Shown here piece after piece: positions 12,388-13,260 of a stretch of DNA of 13,260 bases. This DNA is from Dehalococcoidia bacterium (GTDB lineage: Bacteria > Chloroflexota > Dehalococcoidia > Plut-88900). The DNA lies in assembly GCA_012270635.1 (NCBI GenBank), contig JAAXHX010000123.1, positions 1 to 13,260 on the forward strand, given 5' to 3'. The position numbers and the translations under genes are program-made. Below the pieces are notes generated by a model. The model saw only the letters and a list, made by a program, of their open reading frames with translations. It ran no database searches and was not told the origin of the DNA. Within the stretch, counting starts at the first letter, position 1; each line of letters begins with the position of its first letter.

Positions 12388-13260
12388 CTATGTGGTCGCC
12401 GCATCCCTCGCCCGCATCTTCGTCTGGACGAAGAACGCCAGTCCCAGGAGCAATACGGTCAGAAGCACGAGCATCGTCGATATCGCCGCAATGGTCGGGC
12501 TGATCTCGGTCCGTATGCCGTCCCAAATCTCCTTGGGCAGGGTGCTGATCTGGCTGGTGGAGAGGAACAGGGCTATGAGCAGCTCGTCGAAGGAAACCAG
12601 GAAGGAGAAGAAGGCCGCCGCGGCGAGGCCGGGGATCATCTGTGGGAGCACGGCTCGGGTGAGGGTGGTAATGGGCCCTGCCCCCAAAATGGCCGCGGCC
12701 TGGTCCTGGTTCCGCTCCACGTTCCTGAGGGTCGCGCTGAGGATGATCGTGACGTAGGGCACGGCCAGCATAACGTGGGCCACCAGGAGCCCTGCGCCTA
12801 CCACCGGCACCTGGGGGTACGGGTCGGCCGGTGAGAAAAGCCCCCCGTCAAACTTGTCGGTCCACCCCGACAGCCAGGGGATTACGAGGTAAGGGGCAGT
12901 CAGGAGAAGGGTAACCGGGGCCCAGGGCCTGAATCGCTCATACCACACGATTAGATTCGGGTTCCACTCTTCAATGGGCTTTTTGTAGAATGTCCTGAAG
13001 AAGAGGAGTCCCAGGGCGGCTACCCCTAGGGCGATGGCCAGGAAGATGAGTATGTACTCTCCCCAAACTGGAACTGCAAGCCCGGAGGGCGACCTGAAGA
13101 AGGAGCGCAAGGCTTTGGAAAGGAAGAAGAAGAGGGCGATGGCCGTAATGAGGATGGGGACGATGAGGGGCGAGATGATGATTGCGTTCAGTATGTTCTT
13201 GCCCCAGAACCGGCCTCGTGTGAGGCCGTAGGCCGCCAAGGCCCCTATGGGCACGGCGAC
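12388..13260 (-). CDS. ABC transporter permease, PotC-like, paralogue of the inner copy (5' end outside window)
   Basis: The last 290 residues of a PotC-type inner-membrane permease; the frame remains open to the window edge, so the N-terminal segments lie outside. The visible part starts in TM2 (VAVPIGALAAYGL) and continues through TM3 (NAIIISPLIVPILITAIALFFF). It then has the same enlarged middle region as the inner copy (VPVWGEYILIFLAIALG..., then WYERFRPWAPVTLLLTAPYL). The coupling motif is AAAILGAGP...LPQMIPG, and the last segments are STLPKEIWDGI to LLLGLAFF. A gap-free hand alignment with the inner copy gives 205 identities in 276 positions. Unlike that copy it ends soon after the last membrane segment (TKMRARDAATT). 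Probable partners (ATPase, PotB-like permease, binding protein) would be expected beyond 13260. Substrate is unknown; polyamine-type is the family default only. Confidence 0.9.
   Translation of the reverse strand, partial: VAVPIGALAAYGLTRGRFWGKNILNAIIISPLIVPILITAIALFFFLSKALRSFFRSPSGLAVPVWGEYILIFLAIALGVAALGLLFFRTFYKKPIEEWNPNLIVWYERFRPWAPVTLLLTAPYLVIPWLSGWTDKFDGGLFSPADPYPQVPVVGAGLLVAHVMLAVPYVTIILSATLRNVERNQDQAAAILGAGPITTLTRAVLPQMIPGLAAAAFFSFLVSFDELLIALFLSTSQISTLPKEIWDGIRTEISPTIAAISTMLVLLTVLLLGLAFFVQTKMRARDAATT

Overview
This is a high-GC bacterial window dominated by one long plus-strand hopanoid-lipid operon (1-8120). It meets, tail to tail with a single base between the stop codons, a minus-strand block of catabolic-type and transport genes (8122-13260). 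Three things point to a Chloroflexota bacterium of the Dehalococcoidia/SAR202 type: an Rv0121-like F420-type flavin/deazaflavin protein, heavy use of ATA (Ile) and AGG (Arg) despite the high GC, and the amidohydrolase / enoyl-CoA hydratase / polyamine-type ABC repertoire. An actinobacterium is the main alternative. The taxonomic call is inference, since no rRNA or other marker gene is present.

Plus strand, 1-8120. The order is dxs (3' part) - polyprenyl diphosphate synthase - hpnH - small unknown protein - hpnG - hpnA - shc (hpnF) - squalene/phytoene-type synthase - PPOX protein. Genes overlap or lie within a few dozen bases of each other, and five of the last six start with GTG or TTG, so they are probably co-transcribed and partly translationally coupled. 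Together they can supply DXP for the MEP isoprenoid route, elongate to an allylic diphosphate, form squalene, cyclise it to hopene/hopanol, attach adenosine (HpnH) and remove adenine (HpnG). The expected product is a ribosylated C35 hopanoid, the precursor of bacteriohopanetetrol. HpnC and HpnE, which accompany HpnD in the three-gene squalene route, are absent. Either the single synthase makes squalene alone or the partners lie elsewhere. Two genes are candidate unrecognised parts of the pathway: the 120-residue protein between hpnH and hpnG, and the terminal PPOX gene.

Minus strand, 8122-10257. Enoyl-CoA hydratase/isomerase, then a 61-residue membrane protein, then an amidohydrolase-2 family metal hydrolase, read right to left. 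They are tightly coupled (1-base gap, then an ATGA overlap).

Minus strand, 10327-13260. Two PotC-like ABC permeases, about 74% identical over 276 aligned residues, flank a secreted lipoprotein gene that ends in a strong hairpin. Both permeases carry the same roughly 100-residue insertion with about two additional membrane segments. No ATPase, partner permease or solute-binding protein for the inner permease is visible. A short protein-like reading frame without a start, just upstream of it, may be what is left of a deleted neighbour.

No tRNA, rRNA, CRISPR array, insertion sequence or phage gene was seen. No gene-free stretch exceeds about 220 bases; the longest (11539-11756) holds the hairpin and the possible gene remnant.
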